Assembly (NCBI RefSeq): GCF_030548295.1
Contig: NZ_JAUOSB010000001.1
Location: 434,001 to 498,000, forward strand
Direction: 5' to 3'
DNA length: 64,000 bases
Origin: Wenyingzhuangia sp. 2_MG-2023
GTDB lineage: Bacteria > Bacteroidota > Bacteroidia > Flavobacteriales > Flavobacteriaceae
Below, piece after piece: positions 52,944 through 61,690 of the stretch. The notes below the pieces were generated by a model, which saw only the letters and a list, made by a program, of their open reading frames with translations, did no database searches and had not been told where the DNA came from. Both the position numbers and the translations under genes were made by a program. Each line of letters opens with the position of its first letter. The stretch's first letter is position 1.

Positions 52944-53582
52944 ATGGCAAAAAACAAAAAGTATTATGTTGTTTGGAATGGTAAAACCAAAGGTGTTTTT
53001 AACAATTGGGGTGATTGTAAAAAAAATATTGATGGTTTTCAAGGAGCACAATACAAATCTTTCACTTCTAAAGAAGAGGCGGAAATTGCTTTTACCAAAT
53101 CATACAACGATTATAAAGGTGTAAACACCCAAAAGCCAGTAATAGACAAAGCATTATTAGCTAAAATAGGACAGCCCAATATAAACTCTATTAGTGTAGA
53201 TGCTGCCTGTAGTGGAAATCCTGGATTGATGGAATATAGAGGAGTAAACACCCAAACCAAACAACAGCTATTTATTCAAGGTCCTTTTAAGGATGGAACT
53301 AATAATATAGGAGAGTTTTTAGCTTTGGTTCACGGATTGGCCTATTTGCAAAAAGCAGGAAAATTTGAATTGCCTATTTATTCAGATTCCAGAACAGCAA
53401 TCGCTTGGGTAAAAGCAAAACAATGCCGAACCAAAATAATGCCGAACGAGCACAACAAAATATTGTACGATTTGATCAAACGTGGCGAAAAATGGTTGCA
53501 AGAGAATACTTTTAAAAACCCTATTTTAAAATGGGAAACCAAAGTTTGGGGTGAAATTCCTGCTGATTTTGGGAGAAAATAA
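52944..53582 (+). CDS. rnhA: Ribonuclease H with viroplasmin-like N domain
   Basis: A 212-residue RNase HI form. The N-terminal domain (about 1-50; KYYVVWNGKTKGVFNNW, FKSF-like strand) is the viroplasmin/RNase H1 hybrid-binding fold. The catalytic domain begins with SVDAACSGNPG (Asp), has NIGEFLALVHGL (Glu) and IYSDSRTAIAW (Asp). It removes RNA from RNA-DNA hybrids. It is cotranscribed with purN. Confidence 0.9.
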   Translation: MAKNKKYYVVWNGKTKGVFNNWGDCKKNIDGFQGAQYKSFTSKEEAEIAFTKSYNDYKGVNTQKPVIDKALLAKIGQPNINSISVDAACSGNPGLMEYRGVNTQTKQQLFIQGPFKDGTNNIGEFLALVHGLAYLQKAGKFELPIYSDSRTAIAWVKAKQCRTKIMPNEHNKILYDLIKRGEKWLQENTFKNPILKWETKVWGEIPADFGRK

Positions 53583-53594
53583 TATATCAAAGAT

Positions 53595-53732
53595 ATCGTT
53601 CTCGACTTCGCTCGAACACCTATAACCTCGAAAGAACGTCAAGCAGAATCAAAATGTAATAACATGATTATTTAGTCAAATAATTACATTGAAACAAACT
53701 CAAAAAGTCATCAAGCGAAGTCGAGATGCAAC
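53595..53732. repeat. REP-like inverted-repeat element
   Basis: CTCGACTTCGCT (53601-53612) is inverted exactly as AGCGAAGTCGAG (53714-53725), 101 bases apart, with an internal ATTATTT-agtc-AAATAAT hairpin and a partial internal copy near 53628-53645. It fills the gap between two convergent genes. The TCGACTTCGCTCGA core is a repeat that I know from many Flavobacteriaceae intergenic regions. No coding capacity. Confidence 0.65.
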
Positions 53733-53751
53733 ATCAACAATAATTATCTCT

Positions 53752-54633
53752 CTATTCCAATCCCAACTCTTTTCTTAAATATGCATCCGAATTGCTATTC
53801 TTTTCCCAGTAAGCAATATTCAAACTCTTTTTTAAAGTAGCTTTTGTGGTCAACACTTTTTCTTTAGCTCCCCAACCACTTTTATACGTATCCGTCCATT
53901 CTAAAATTTTGTATGGAAAAGTATTTTCAAAAGTAATTTTTAAAGTTCTGTTTAAAGCGGGGTATTTTAATTGATAAACCGTAGTCATTTCTCCTTTGAT
54001 TATTTTTCCCTCTGCCTGGTATGCTTTCACCTCATGATGAGAAAATCTTAAATACACAAAGTCGGGTACTATTTTAAAACTTCCTTGCGGAAGTGCTTTA
54101 GGAGTTAACCTTATTTTAGACCAAATATCATTTTCTAAAACAATATTTTTATCTAATTTTTTATCTTTAAATGTAGCTCCTTGAAAATAAGATGAATTGT
54201 TAATTTTAAAAACACCTTCATCATTTTTCAACTCTATATACTCTTGCCCACACCATTCTTGGGTAGAAGTACTTATTTTTAAAGAAGCATTAGGACTAGA
54301 AACAGGCATAAAACTACTCGTCATTACAGAATAAGGATAAATACCTGTATTAAACTTTCTTGTGGCGTTTAACTTTAACACACTTATATTTTCTGAATTT
54401 TGTTCGTCGGCCTTGGTATTGTACTTTTTAGAAAAAGGTTCGGTTACAAAAATATTTACTGCATTCCCTTTTCTTATTTCTCCATATCGTTCTTGTTCCA
54501 AATCATAACTTGTAATCTCTGCTTTACCAGCATACCAATACTCTTTAAATTGTTGATTAACTTCTGTTTTTACAGAATTTTGCGCACAAGCCGATGTTAT
54601 AATTAACAGGCTTAAATATATAATATGTTTCAT
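53752..54633 (-). CDS. Exported lipoprotein of unknown function
   Basis: A 293-residue lipoprotein (signal ending ITSAC, Cys16). The mature part is mostly beta, with conserved-looking phrases EYWYAGKAEITSY, SSTQEWCGQEY and ILEWTDTY. Relatives in Flavobacteriaceae are sometimes called septum formation inhibitor Maf, but no Maf nucleotide pyrophosphatase motif is present, so I do not use the name. Function unknown. Confidence 0.75.
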   Translation of the reverse strand: MKHIIYLSLLIITSACAQNSVKTEVNQQFKEYWYAGKAEITSYDLEQERYGEIRKGNAVNIFVTEPFSKKYNTKADEQNSENISVLKLNATRKFNTGIYPYSVMTSSFMPVSSPNASLKISTSTQEWCGQEYIELKNDEGVFKINNSSYFQGATFKDKKLDKNIVLENDIWSKIRLTPKALPQGSFKIVPDFVYLRFSHHEVKAYQAEGKIIKGEMTTVYQLKYPALNRTLKITFENTFPYKILEWTDTYKSGWGAKEKVLTTKATLKKSLNIAYWEKNSNSDAYLRKELGLE

Positions 54634-54715
54634 GAAATAGATTTTTTAATAGGTCGATACGATTTGAAATAGGTTACACCACGAATTTAATTATTTTTGC
54701 AACAGATTTATTGCC

Positions 54716-55690
54716 ATGCACACATTCGATTTTTTAAGCACTACTCCAAAAAACTTTGAAAAACAAGCGTTAACTGTCTTTCAATATCAAGCTGTGCATT
54801 GTAAGGTTTACAAAGATTTTATCCATCTTTTAAATATAGATGTTAAAAGTATCCAACATGTAAATAAAATTCCCTTTTTACCTATTCAGTTTTTTAAAAG
54901 TCATTCTATTGTTAGCAATACCAATCCTATAGAAGAAATTTTTTTAAGTAGCGGAACAACAGGAATGAGTCAGAGTCAGCATTTAGTTGCAGATGTTTCT
55001 TTGTATGAAAAAAGCTATTTAAAAGCTTTTGAGCAATTTTACGGAGATATTACAGAATATACAGTTTTAGCTTTGCTTCCTTCTTATTTGGAACGTAACG
55101 GGTCTTCACTCATTTATATGGTAGAAGACCTCATCAACAAATCTAACAACCCAAATAGCGGATTTTATTTACACAATCATCAAGAACTTTATGATAAGTT
55201 ACAAGAACAAGAAAGCAAACAAGCCAAAACTATTTTAATTGGGGTTTCTTTTGCTTTGTTAGATTTTATTGAAAAGTTCAATTGCAATCTAAAACACACC
55301 ATTGTAATGGAAACTGGTGGAATGAAAGGAAAACGTAAAGAAATGATTCGTGAAGAATTGCATGCAGAACTTAAAAAAGGGTTTGGAGTACAAAATATTC
55401 ATTCGGAATACGGAATGACTGAATTGTTAAGTCAAGCTTATTTTAATGATTCACAAAAATTTAATTGTCCACCTTGGATGAAAATTCTAATTCGCGATAC
55501 CGAAGATGCTTTGTCTTTATTACCTATTGGAAAAAGTGGTGGAATTAATGTGATTGATTTAGCCAACGTAAACTCTTGTTCTTTTATTGCTACACAGGAT
55601 TTAGGAAAAGTGTATAACGATGGAACTTTTGATGTGTTAGGTAGATTTGACAATTCTGACATTAGAGGTTGTAATTTATTGATACAATAA
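54716..55690 (+). CDS. LuxE-like acyl-protein synthetase
   Basis: A 324-residue adenylate-forming enzyme of the LuxE/PaaK type. The ATP motif is LSSGTTGMSQSQH (about 77-89); the core includes LLPSYLERNGSSLIYMVEDL, METGGMKGKRKEM and HSEYGMTELLSQAY. LuxE activates fatty acids to acyl-AMP and passes them to a protein Cys. No lux genes are near; in Flavobacteriaceae such genes stand alone. It converges on the GNAT gene with a 4-base gap. Confidence 0.85.
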   Translation: MHTFDFLSTTPKNFEKQALTVFQYQAVHCKVYKDFIHLLNIDVKSIQHVNKIPFLPIQFFKSHSIVSNTNPIEEIFLSSGTTGMSQSQHLVADVSLYEKSYLKAFEQFYGDITEYTVLALLPSYLERNGSSLIYMVEDLINKSNNPNSGFYLHNHQELYDKLQEQESKQAKTILIGVSFALLDFIEKFNCNLKHTIVMETGGMKGKRKEMIREELHAELKKGFGVQNIHSEYGMTELLSQAYFNDSQKFNCPPWMKILIRDTEDALSLLPIGKSGGINVIDLANVNSCSFIATQDLGKVYNDGTFDVLGRFDNSDIRGCNLLIQ

Positions 55691-55694
55691 GCTA

Positions 55695-56132
55695 TTATAA
55701 ATCTAATTGCATATCTACATGGTTTATTCCATAATCTAAATAAGGACTTCCTGTTTCTTTGAACCCAAATAATTGATAGAACCCTGTTAAATGTTCTTGT
55801 GCAGATATTTTAACAATTCTATTTGACTTAGAATTATTAATAAAATTGATTGCTTTTGATATTATTTCTTTTGCATAACCTAAACCTCTATGTTTTTCTT
55901 CAATCAAAATCCTTCCTATTTTAACAACATTTTTACTATCAGTATATATTCTTAAATAGCCAACAAGTTCTCCATCTTCAAAAGCCAATAAATGATTTGA
56001 TAATTTGTCGATAAAATCAATATCTGGATAGATACAATTTTGCTCTACAACAAATACATCTGATCGTAATTTTAAACAATCAAACAGTTCTAAAGTTGTC
56101 ATTTTTGAAAAAGATACAATCTTAATATTCAT
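55695..56132 (-). CDS. GNAT N-acetyltransferase, ElaA-like
   Basis: A 145-residue GNAT. VFVVEQNCIYPDIDFID is the ElaA-group N motif, and the acetyl-CoA loop is RILIEEKHRGLGYAKEII; GFKETGSPYLDYGINHVDM is the typical ElaA end. I start at MNIKIVSF (56132); an ATG 9 bases upstream is possible. The substrate is unknown. Confidence 0.83.
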   Translation of the reverse strand: MNIKIVSFSKMTTLELFDCLKLRSDVFVVEQNCIYPDIDFIDKLSNHLLAFEDGELVGYLRIYTDSKNVVKIGRILIEEKHRGLGYAKEIISKAINFINNSKSNRIVKISAQEHLTGFYQLFGFKETGSPYLDYGINHVDMQLDL

Positions 56133-56278
56133 TTTTCTCATCTACTTAAATTCAACACTAAATTACTCAGCTTTAAATATAGAAAACAATAACCCACAAA
56201 CATTGTAAGCAAACTAAAATTGCTATTCTTTGTAATTCTTCAATCTCCTTTTCGACTACATTTCTATAAAAGCCTATT

Positions 56279-56719
56279 ATGAAACAACTTATCATTTTAT
56301 TCACCTTATTAATAAGTACCGTTTTTTACGGGCAAGAAAAAGATTACAATCTAAAAAAAGGATATATAGCCGAAGGTTACGACGTAGTTTCTTATTTTAA
56401 CAACAAAGCCGAAGAAGGAAAAAAGGAATTCACCACTACGTATGATGGTGCTAAATTTAAGTTTGTGAGCAAACACCATTTAGAAACCTTTAAAAAGAAT
56501 CCTAAGAAATATATTCCGCAATATGGAGGATGGTGTGCTTATGCTATTGGTGCTAACAACACAAAATATGACATCAATCCAAAAACTTTTGAAATTAGAG
56601 ACGGAAAATTATACTTGTTCTACAATGCTTGGGGAACCAACACCTTGTCTAAATGGACAGATGAAGGACCAGACAAATTAAAAGAAAAAGCAGACCAAAA
56701 TTGGTCATCCTATAAATAG
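56279..56719 (+). CDS. Exported YHS-domain protein
   Basis: A 146-residue protein with a signal peptide (STVFYGQ) and a YHS domain (AEGYDVVSYFNNKAEEGKKEF, then FKFVSKHHLETFKKNPKKYIPQYGGWCAYAIG). YHS domains occur in metal-handling and heavy-metal ATPase proteins; metal binding here is inferred. Single gene with its own terminator. Confidence 0.87.
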   Translation: MKQLIILFTLLISTVFYGQEKDYNLKKGYIAEGYDVVSYFNNKAEEGKKEFTTTYDGAKFKFVSKHHLETFKKNPKKYIPQYGGWCAYAIGANNTKYDINPKTFEIRDGKLYLFYNAWGTNTLSKWTDEGPDKLKEKADQNWSSYK

Positions 56720-56738
56720 TTTATTTTAGTTAAATATC

Positions 56739-56779
56739 AAAAACCTCTCAGGCATTTACAAAGACAAGAGAGGGTTTTT
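56739..56779 (+). terminator. Terminator after the YHS gene
   Basis: AAAACCTCTC pairs with GAGAGG(G)TTTT across a 20-base loop, followed by a T6 run, 20-60 bases past the YHS stop codon. Confidence 0.6.
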
Positions 56780-56854
56780 TGTAATTAATCCTGATTGATA
56801 AAGTACATTTTTTCAGTAGAAGTTGCTTTGGAAAAAATGGTTTGATAAATATAT

Positions 56855-57703
56855 TCACAAATCAATGGTATCTTCTGGAGTGTGATATTGTTCATGTCCA
56901 CCCGTATGCAATCCCATTACGGAAATATCTTTTTTGTAAAAAGACACATGGTCAGATCCTCCAACAGAACCTTTAAAAACAATAGGATTCAATCCTAAAG
57001 ATTTCCCTAAATCTTTCATAAAGTCCTTTCCTCCTGGAAAAGTCCCTGCTCCATTTACATACACATGTTTTTTGGCATTTAGCCTCCCCACCATATCCAT
57101 ATTCATCATTAATTTTATTTGATTTAATGGCACTAATGAGTGTTCTACAAAATATTTACTTCCTAACAAACCTTGTTCTTCTGCACCAAACGCTATAAAA
57201 AGTACACTGCGTTTTAATTCTTTTTTATGATAAGATAATTTCTCTGCAATTTCTAACAAAGCAGAAACTCCACTAGCATTGTCATCAGCACCATGGTATA
57301 CGACACCTCTCTTATCAGACTTTGCCGAAGGTCCTCCTAATCCTAAATGGTCGTAATGTGCTCCTAAAATAATGTATTCGTTTTTTAGTTCCGGATCATT
57401 TCCTTCTATAAACCCAACTAAATTCCACGTTTTAACACTAGGCTTCTCTCCTTGATCTACCTTAAGATCAGCATTAAATTCTTGTTTGTATTTCTTCGTA
57501 AAAGACTGTAAGCCTACTTTCTTAAACTCTTTTATCAAGTACTTCACCACTCTTTTATTTTCTTTTCCTCCTGGAATTCTACCAGCATTTTTATCAGAAA
57601 CCAAAAACTGAATGTGGCTTTTAATTTCTTGGGTGGTAATTTCCTCTTGTGCAAAAATTTGAATGCTAAAAACTGCAAATAGTACTAATAAAACATTTTT
57701 CAT
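56855..57703 (-). CDS. M28 family zinc peptidase, C terminus probably damaged
   Basis: A 282-residue exported aminopeptidase-like enzyme: signal peptide (FSIQIFAQ), metal ligands in LGAHYDHLG, GADDNASGVSALLEIAE, FGAEEQGLLGS, MNMDMVGRL and the last His in GGHEQYHTPEDT. Translation stops right after TPEDTIDL, where related enzymes continue with a terminal helix. In the next frame, 56862 down to 56785 encodes ICEYIYQTIFSKA and twelve more residues, a plausible lost tail. All catalytic ligands remain, so activity may survive. Confidence 0.85.
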   Translation of the reverse strand: MKNVLLVLFAVFSIQIFAQEEITTQEIKSHIQFLVSDKNAGRIPGGKENKRVVKYLIKEFKKVGLQSFTKKYKQEFNADLKVDQGEKPSVKTWNLVGFIEGNDPELKNEYIILGAHYDHLGLGGPSAKSDKRGVVYHGADDNASGVSALLEIAEKLSYHKKELKRSVLFIAFGAEEQGLLGSKYFVEHSLVPLNQIKLMMNMDMVGRLNAKKHVYVNGAGTFPGGKDFMKDLGKSLGLNPIVFKGSVGGSDHVSFYKKDISVMGLHTGGHEQYHTPEDTIDL

Positions 57704-57828
57704 ATCGGGGTGTCTTTTTAAATAATTAGATTAAAGTACACCGTCAAAAATAACAAAGGTGTCATTCAACATTCATTTTATTCGACCAACGAAAGGTTTA
57801 CTTCCCTAAAAGTCAAACATTCAAAAAA

Positions 57829-57863
57829 CAAAAAGCCTTTTGCTGTTGCAAAAGGCTTTTTAT
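57829..57863 (-). terminator. Terminator after tyrS
   Basis: A perfect 14-bp stem (57830-57843 with 57848-57861) with a four-base loop and T5 tail on the minus strand, about 20 bases beyond tyrS. Confidence 0.9.
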
Positions 57864-57882
57864 ATATGGTTCAAAAAACTAC

Positions 57883-59184
57883 TTAAGAAACTACTTTTAA
57901 TAAGTAATAATTTTTCTTTCCTCTTTGTAACAATACATAAGCTCCTGCAATTAAATCAGCCTCTGTAACCTTATAATCTTCTTTTACTTTTTCTTTATTC
58001 ACAGAAATAGCGTTTTCTTTTAACGCACGTCTTGCATCCGAATTAGAATTTAAGAAATTGGTTTTTGCTGCCAAAGCACCAATCATATCCAATCCTTCTG
58101 TTAAATCTTCTTTACTAACTTCCGCTTGAGGTACTCCTTCAAACACGTCTAAAAAAGTTTGTTCGTCTAAAGATTTTAAATCCTCAGCAGTAGATTTTCC
58201 AAATAAAATATTAGATGCTTTTACCGCATTGTCTAAATCTTCTTGAGAATGCACCATTACAGTTACCTCTTCTGCCAATCTTTTTTGTAACAGACGTAAA
58301 TGTGGAGCTTCGTTATGCTCAGCAATTAACGTTTCTATTTCTTCTTTGGTTAAAAAAGTAAACTTTTTAATAAAATTCTCTGCATCTTCATCAGAAGTGT
58401 TTAACCAATATTGATAAAACTTATATGCCGATGTTCTATTTTTATCTAACCAAATATTTCCTCCTTCAGATTTTCCAAACTTAGTTCCATCTGCTTTGGT
58501 AATTAACGGACAAGTCATGGCATAGGCTTTTCCTTGTGCTTTACGTCTTACCAATTCTGTACCTGTAGTAATGTTTCCCCATTGGTCAGAACCTCCCATT
58601 TGTAATTTACAATTCTTGTTTTCGTACAAATGCAAGAAATCGTATCCTTGAAACAATTGGTAGGTAAACTCTGTAAAACTCATTCCATCTGCACCATCAT
58701 CACCAGTAATACGCTTTTTTACAGATTCTTTGGCCATCATGTAGTTGACCGTTAGGTGTTTTCCAATATCTCGAACAAAATCAATCAAAGAAAATTCTTT
58801 CATCCAATCGTAATTGTTCACCAATTCTGCAGCATTTTCTGCATCTGAATTAAAATCTAAAAAACGCTCTAGTTGACCTTTTACTCCAGCAACATTTTTA
58901 GCCAACGCTTCTTCATCTAACAAATTACGTTCTGCCGATTTTCCCGATGGATCTCCAATCATTCCTGTAGCACCACCAATTAAAGCAATGGGTTTGTGTC
59001 CTGCTTTCTGAAAATGCATCAATACAATAATCGGAATCAAACTTCCAATATGTAAAGAATCTGCCGTTGGATCAAAACCAATATATCCAGAAGTTACTTC
59101 TTCTGCTAATTGTTCTTCAGTTCCGGGCATGATGTCATGCATCATTCCTCTCCATTTCAATTCTTCTACAAAGTTGTAAGCCAT
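57883..59184 (-). CDS. tyrS: Tyrosine-tRNA ligase
   Basis: Class I synthetase of 433 residues from [10 protein letters not shown] (59184); the open frame upstream is not conserved-looking and crosses the promoter. HIGH is HIGS (45-48) in [11 protein letters not shown], the KMSKS loop is KFGKS in [13 protein letters not shown], and a C-terminal S4-type RNA-binding domain ends the protein ([11 protein letters not shown]-like stretch to KNYYLLKV). The promoter lies at 59201-59231. Confidence 0.96.
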   Translation of the reverse strand: MAYNFVEELKWRGMMHDIMPGTEEQLAEEVTSGYIGFDPTADSLHIGSLIPIIVLMHFQKAGHKPIALIGGATGMIGDPSGKSAERNLLDEEALAKNVAGVKGQLERFLDFNSDAENAAELVNNYDWMKEFSLIDFVRDIGKHLTVNYMMAKESVKKRITGDDGADGMSFTEFTYQLFQGYDFLHLYENKNCKLQMGGSDQWGNITTGTELVRRKAQGKAYAMTCPLITKADGTKFGKSEGGNIWLDKNRTSAYKFYQYWLNTSDEDAENFIKKFTFLTKEEIETLIAEHNEAPHLRLLQKRLAEEVTVMVHSQEDLDNAVKASNILFGKSTAEDLKSLDEQTFLDVFEGVPQAEVSKEDLTEGLDMIGALAAKTNFLNSNSDARRALKENAISVNKEKVKEDYKVTEADLIAGAYVLLQRGKKNYYLLKVVS

Positions 59185-59200
59185 TTTTAAAAATTTTGAG

Positions 59201-59231
59201 CAAAGATACTTTTTCAAATGACAATTTGCAA
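59201..59231 (-). promoter_or_regulatory. Promoter of tyrS
   Basis: On the minus strand TTG (59229-59231) is followed after 20 bases by TATCTTTG (59201-59208), 17 bases before the tyrS ATG. Both elements fit the Bacteroidota consensus. Confidence 0.6.
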
Positions 59232-59350
59232 TGTACAAACGGCAATTACCCATCAACAACCCGTAATTATACAAACTTGAGCATTCCCCTATCGGGTCAT
59301 TTGATTTTATCAAACACAAAAAGATATCACTGCAATTCCTAATGCAAAAC

Positions 59351-59779
59351 TTACCAATGAATGACAAAGGCCGACGGATACTCTTCTTTATCTATTGTTA
59401 TACTTTTCTTTAAAATCATTAGTGTATCTAATGTTTTACCATTCGTTTCTACCGCATACGAAGGGGATTGTATACTCTTTTTAGTTAACATAAACGTAGA
59501 TAAAATAGCAATTACCAAAACAGCTGCTACTTGATAAGTAGGTATTTTATAATTCCACCATTTTCTTTTTCCCAAAGTCTTTTCCTTAAATGTATTTTTG
59601 GATGTTATCAACTCAATCTCATCATCTTTTTCTTTAAAACCTTCAACAACATCTCTAAAGTCATTATATTCTTGTTTGCTTAATTCTTTAGCTACCATTT
59701 CTCTTTCTAAATCATTCAGTTCTTCGTAAGATTTTATGGCTAGTAAATCAAAAATCTTCTCATTATTTATTTCTTTCAT
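59351..59779 (-). CDS. Probable anti-sigma factor (small membrane protein)
   Basis: A 142-residue protein with an acidic cytosolic N-terminal half ([21 protein letters not shown]) and one membrane helix (about 83-99, [16 protein letters not shown]). It follows the second ECF sigma gene by 6 bases, the normal place of an anti-sigma factor, and its short external tail resembles the small Bacteroidota types. No zinc motif is seen. The call rests on position and topology. Confidence 0.65.
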   Translation of the reverse strand: MKEINNEKIFDLLAIKSYEELNDLEREMVAKELSKQEYNDFRDVVEGFKEKDDEIELITSKNTFKEKTLGKRKWWNYKIPTYQVAAVLVIAILSTFMLTKKSIQSPSYAVETNGKTLDTLMILKKSITIDKEEYPSAFVIHW

Positions 59780-59785
59780 AATAGT

Positions 59786-60361
59786 CTACTGATTTTTTAC
59801 ATTCATGATTTCTTTTATCTTTTTCATCGCGTAAAACAATCTAGATTTTACAGTTCCTTCGCTACATTTGTATATTTCACTAATTTCTTTAATGCTTAAA
59901 TTAGAAGAATACTTTAGTACAAACACATCTTTATGACTCTCTGACAAATGTTTTAAGGCCTCAATTACCTTCAGCATTTTAGAATCATCTGTTGTAACAG
60001 AAGAAGTTGTTTGATCTAAAAATTGTGATTCACTTAAAATACGATCTCTATTTTTAACATTTCTCCACTCATTTTTTAATTTGTTTTTAGCCGTAACATA
60101 CACCCATGTTTTAAAATTTTCATCTGCATTATACAATTTAGGATTGCTATATAATTTACTAAAAACCCCCTGTACAATATCCTTGCTCAAATCTATATCT
60201 TTAGCCATCCAACCTATGTATTTCGTTAACGGATTGAAATATCTTTTATACACTTCTTCAAATGCTAATTCGTTATTTTCCAATGCAAAAAGTTTCATGA
60301 GCTCTTCATCTGAAAAACTCACAAACTCTTTTGCTTTCTGTTTAGAAATCTTTTTACTCAT
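59786..60361 (-). CDS. ECF RNA polymerase sigma factor (second system)
   Basis: A 191-residue ECF sigma started at MSKKISKQKA (60361). Region 2 has EEVYKRYFNPLTKYIGWM and DIVQGVFSKLYSN-FKTWVYVTAKNKLKNEWR; region 4 has LSIKEISEIYKCSEGTVKSRLFYAMKKI. It overlaps the upstream exported-protein gene by 8 bases, so the three genes form one operon with tight coupling. The targets are unknown. Confidence 0.9.
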   Translation of the reverse strand: MSKKISKQKAKEFVSFSDEELMKLFALENNELAFEEVYKRYFNPLTKYIGWMAKDIDLSKDIVQGVFSKLYSNPKLYNADENFKTWVYVTAKNKLKNEWRNVKNRDRILSESQFLDQTTSSVTTDDSKMLKVIEALKHLSESHKDVFVLKYSSNLSIKEISEIYKCSEGTVKSRLFYAMKKIKEIMNVKNQ

Positions 60362-61529
60362 ACCAAGATAGAATCTCTTGTTTACGTCCGCTATCATCCA
60401 AAATCTTAGTTATTAAAGCATCGCACTTCTTCATCATTTTTTGATTGTTGGTAGCTGTATAATGCTTTTTTAATTTCATCAAACCAGGAATATAGCTAAT
60501 ATTTAGTGTTTTTTTAACCATGTCTGATTGTGGATGATTTTGAAAATCTGAAAACAAATAATCTAAATACAGCACTTCTTCAAAATTATGTTTTGTAAGT
60601 ATTAAATTATCAATCACCTCATCGCTATAAGTAAAAGAAACTCCTGTTAAATACATTTTTTCTTTAATCTGTAATTCCTCAAATAATTTAATATCTGTAC
60701 CACAATCAAAATGAATCGCCCTAGTTTTACCTACTTGCTCAATAATATAGCTCAGTAATTTATTTTTATAAACTTCTTTGTCTTTGAAACCTGAAACAGA
60801 TCTATAAAACGGATTTATATTCAGCTTAAAAAAAACTCCTTTTCTATATTCGTCACTATCCACCATCAACCATTCATTAATAATCAATACATCGTTTCTT
60901 ATCGATGAACCTGTTTGCAAAACCCATTTTGGTAAGGTATCTAAATCCCCATGAGTAATTATAATAGACTCCGGATTAGCAACATTTAAAGAATTTAAAT
61001 TCCATTGATACAAAGCATTTGCATAAAGGTTAGATGATAGAATTTTATTAGCAATTACAGCTGCTTTTTCTGTTTGCCATTTGGTTATATAATAGATAAG
61101 CAACTCTTCATATGTCTCTTTTCTTTCGGGAGAAATACTGTAGGCTTTTGAGGCTAACTTAAAAGCTTCTTTTTTATTTATTGTGTTTGTTGATTTTAAC
61201 CAATAGTACTCAAAACTATTGGGGAGGTTTTTATGTAAATTTTCTAAAATTGGATCTAATTTTCTAAATACTTCTGCTCTATTCTCTACCCAAAACTTAT
61301 AATCTTCTTTTTGATAAACAGCCCTTTTAGCTTTGTAATAATTAACCCAAGCTTTTTTATCTTTTGGATTGTTAGCCAATTTTTCTTTCCACAGCTCACT
61401 CTGAGTTTTATAATATTGTAGCCCTTTTTGTTCGTTAGCAATTCCTAATATTTCTTTGGCTTGTTGTGCATTGCTTTCAAAACTTAAAAAAGAAATAGTT
61501 AAGAAGATGAATAATTTTAATGTTTTCAT
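60354..61529 (-). CDS. Exported helical (TPR-like) protein at the head of an ECF operon
   Basis: A 391-residue protein with a signal peptide (SFESNAQ). The first half is helical with TPR-like spacing (EAFKLASKAYSISPERKETYEELLIYYI). Near residues 190-220 it has ITHGDLDTLPKWVLQTGSSIRNDVLIINEWL, in parts like the soluble domain motif THGDNDTFPLWYLQ..RTDV of DUF2723 glycosyltransferase-type proteins. Its stop lies inside the sigma gene start. Function unknown; a signal-sensing role for the sigma system is inferred. Confidence 0.7.
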   Translation of the reverse strand: MKTLKLFIFLTISFLSFESNAQQAKEILGIANEQKGLQYYKTQSELWKEKLANNPKDKKAWVNYYKAKRAVYQKEDYKFWVENRAEVFRKLDPILENLHKNLPNSFEYYWLKSTNTINKKEAFKLASKAYSISPERKETYEELLIYYITKWQTEKAAVIANKILSSNLYANALYQWNLNSLNVANPESIIITHGDLDTLPKWVLQTGSSIRNDVLIINEWLMVDSDEYRKGVFFKLNINPFYRSVSGFKDKEVYKNKLLSYIIEQVGKTRAIHFDCGTDIKLFEELQIKEKMYLTGVSFTYSDEVIDNLILTKHNFEEVLYLDYLFSDFQNHPQSDMVKKTLNISYIPGLMKLKKHYTATNNQKMMKKCDALITKILDDSGRKQEILSWYE

Positions 61530-61542
61530 ATTTTTATTTAAT

Positions 61543-61585
61543 GGTTCAATATTACTACACTTAAAAAATCTAAAGGTTCAATATT
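61543..61585. repeat. Paired direct repeat upstream of the second ECF operon
   Basis: GGTTCAATATT occurs at 61543-61553 and 61575-61585, 32 bases apart. On the minus strand it reads AATATTGAACC, with GAACC resembling an ECF -35 element, just before the operon start at 61529. Confidence 0.4.
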
Positions 61586-61690
61586 TTCATTTATTTATTT
61601 TTTGCTGTTGTAATTTCTAACTAAATATTTTACCAAGCATCCATCCCAATCTTAGTAAACTCAATCAACATTATTGTTTAAATTTACCAT

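Noticed and set aside
53752-54633. Naming the lipoprotein septum formation inhibitor Maf
   Set aside because: No Maf nucleotide pyrophosphatase motif; it is an exported lipoprotein, whereas Maf is cytosolic.
54692-54699. TATTTTTG before the LuxE-like gene as a full promoter
   Set aside because: The -7 box is good, but the nearest TTTG lies 25 bases upstream, longer than the usual 17-21, so I did not list it as a promoter.
59185-59367. Extended N terminus of tyrS
   Set aside because: The extra 61 residues cover a good promoter (59201-59231), are Cys-rich and unlike any synthetase start; [10 protein letters not shown] is the natural start.
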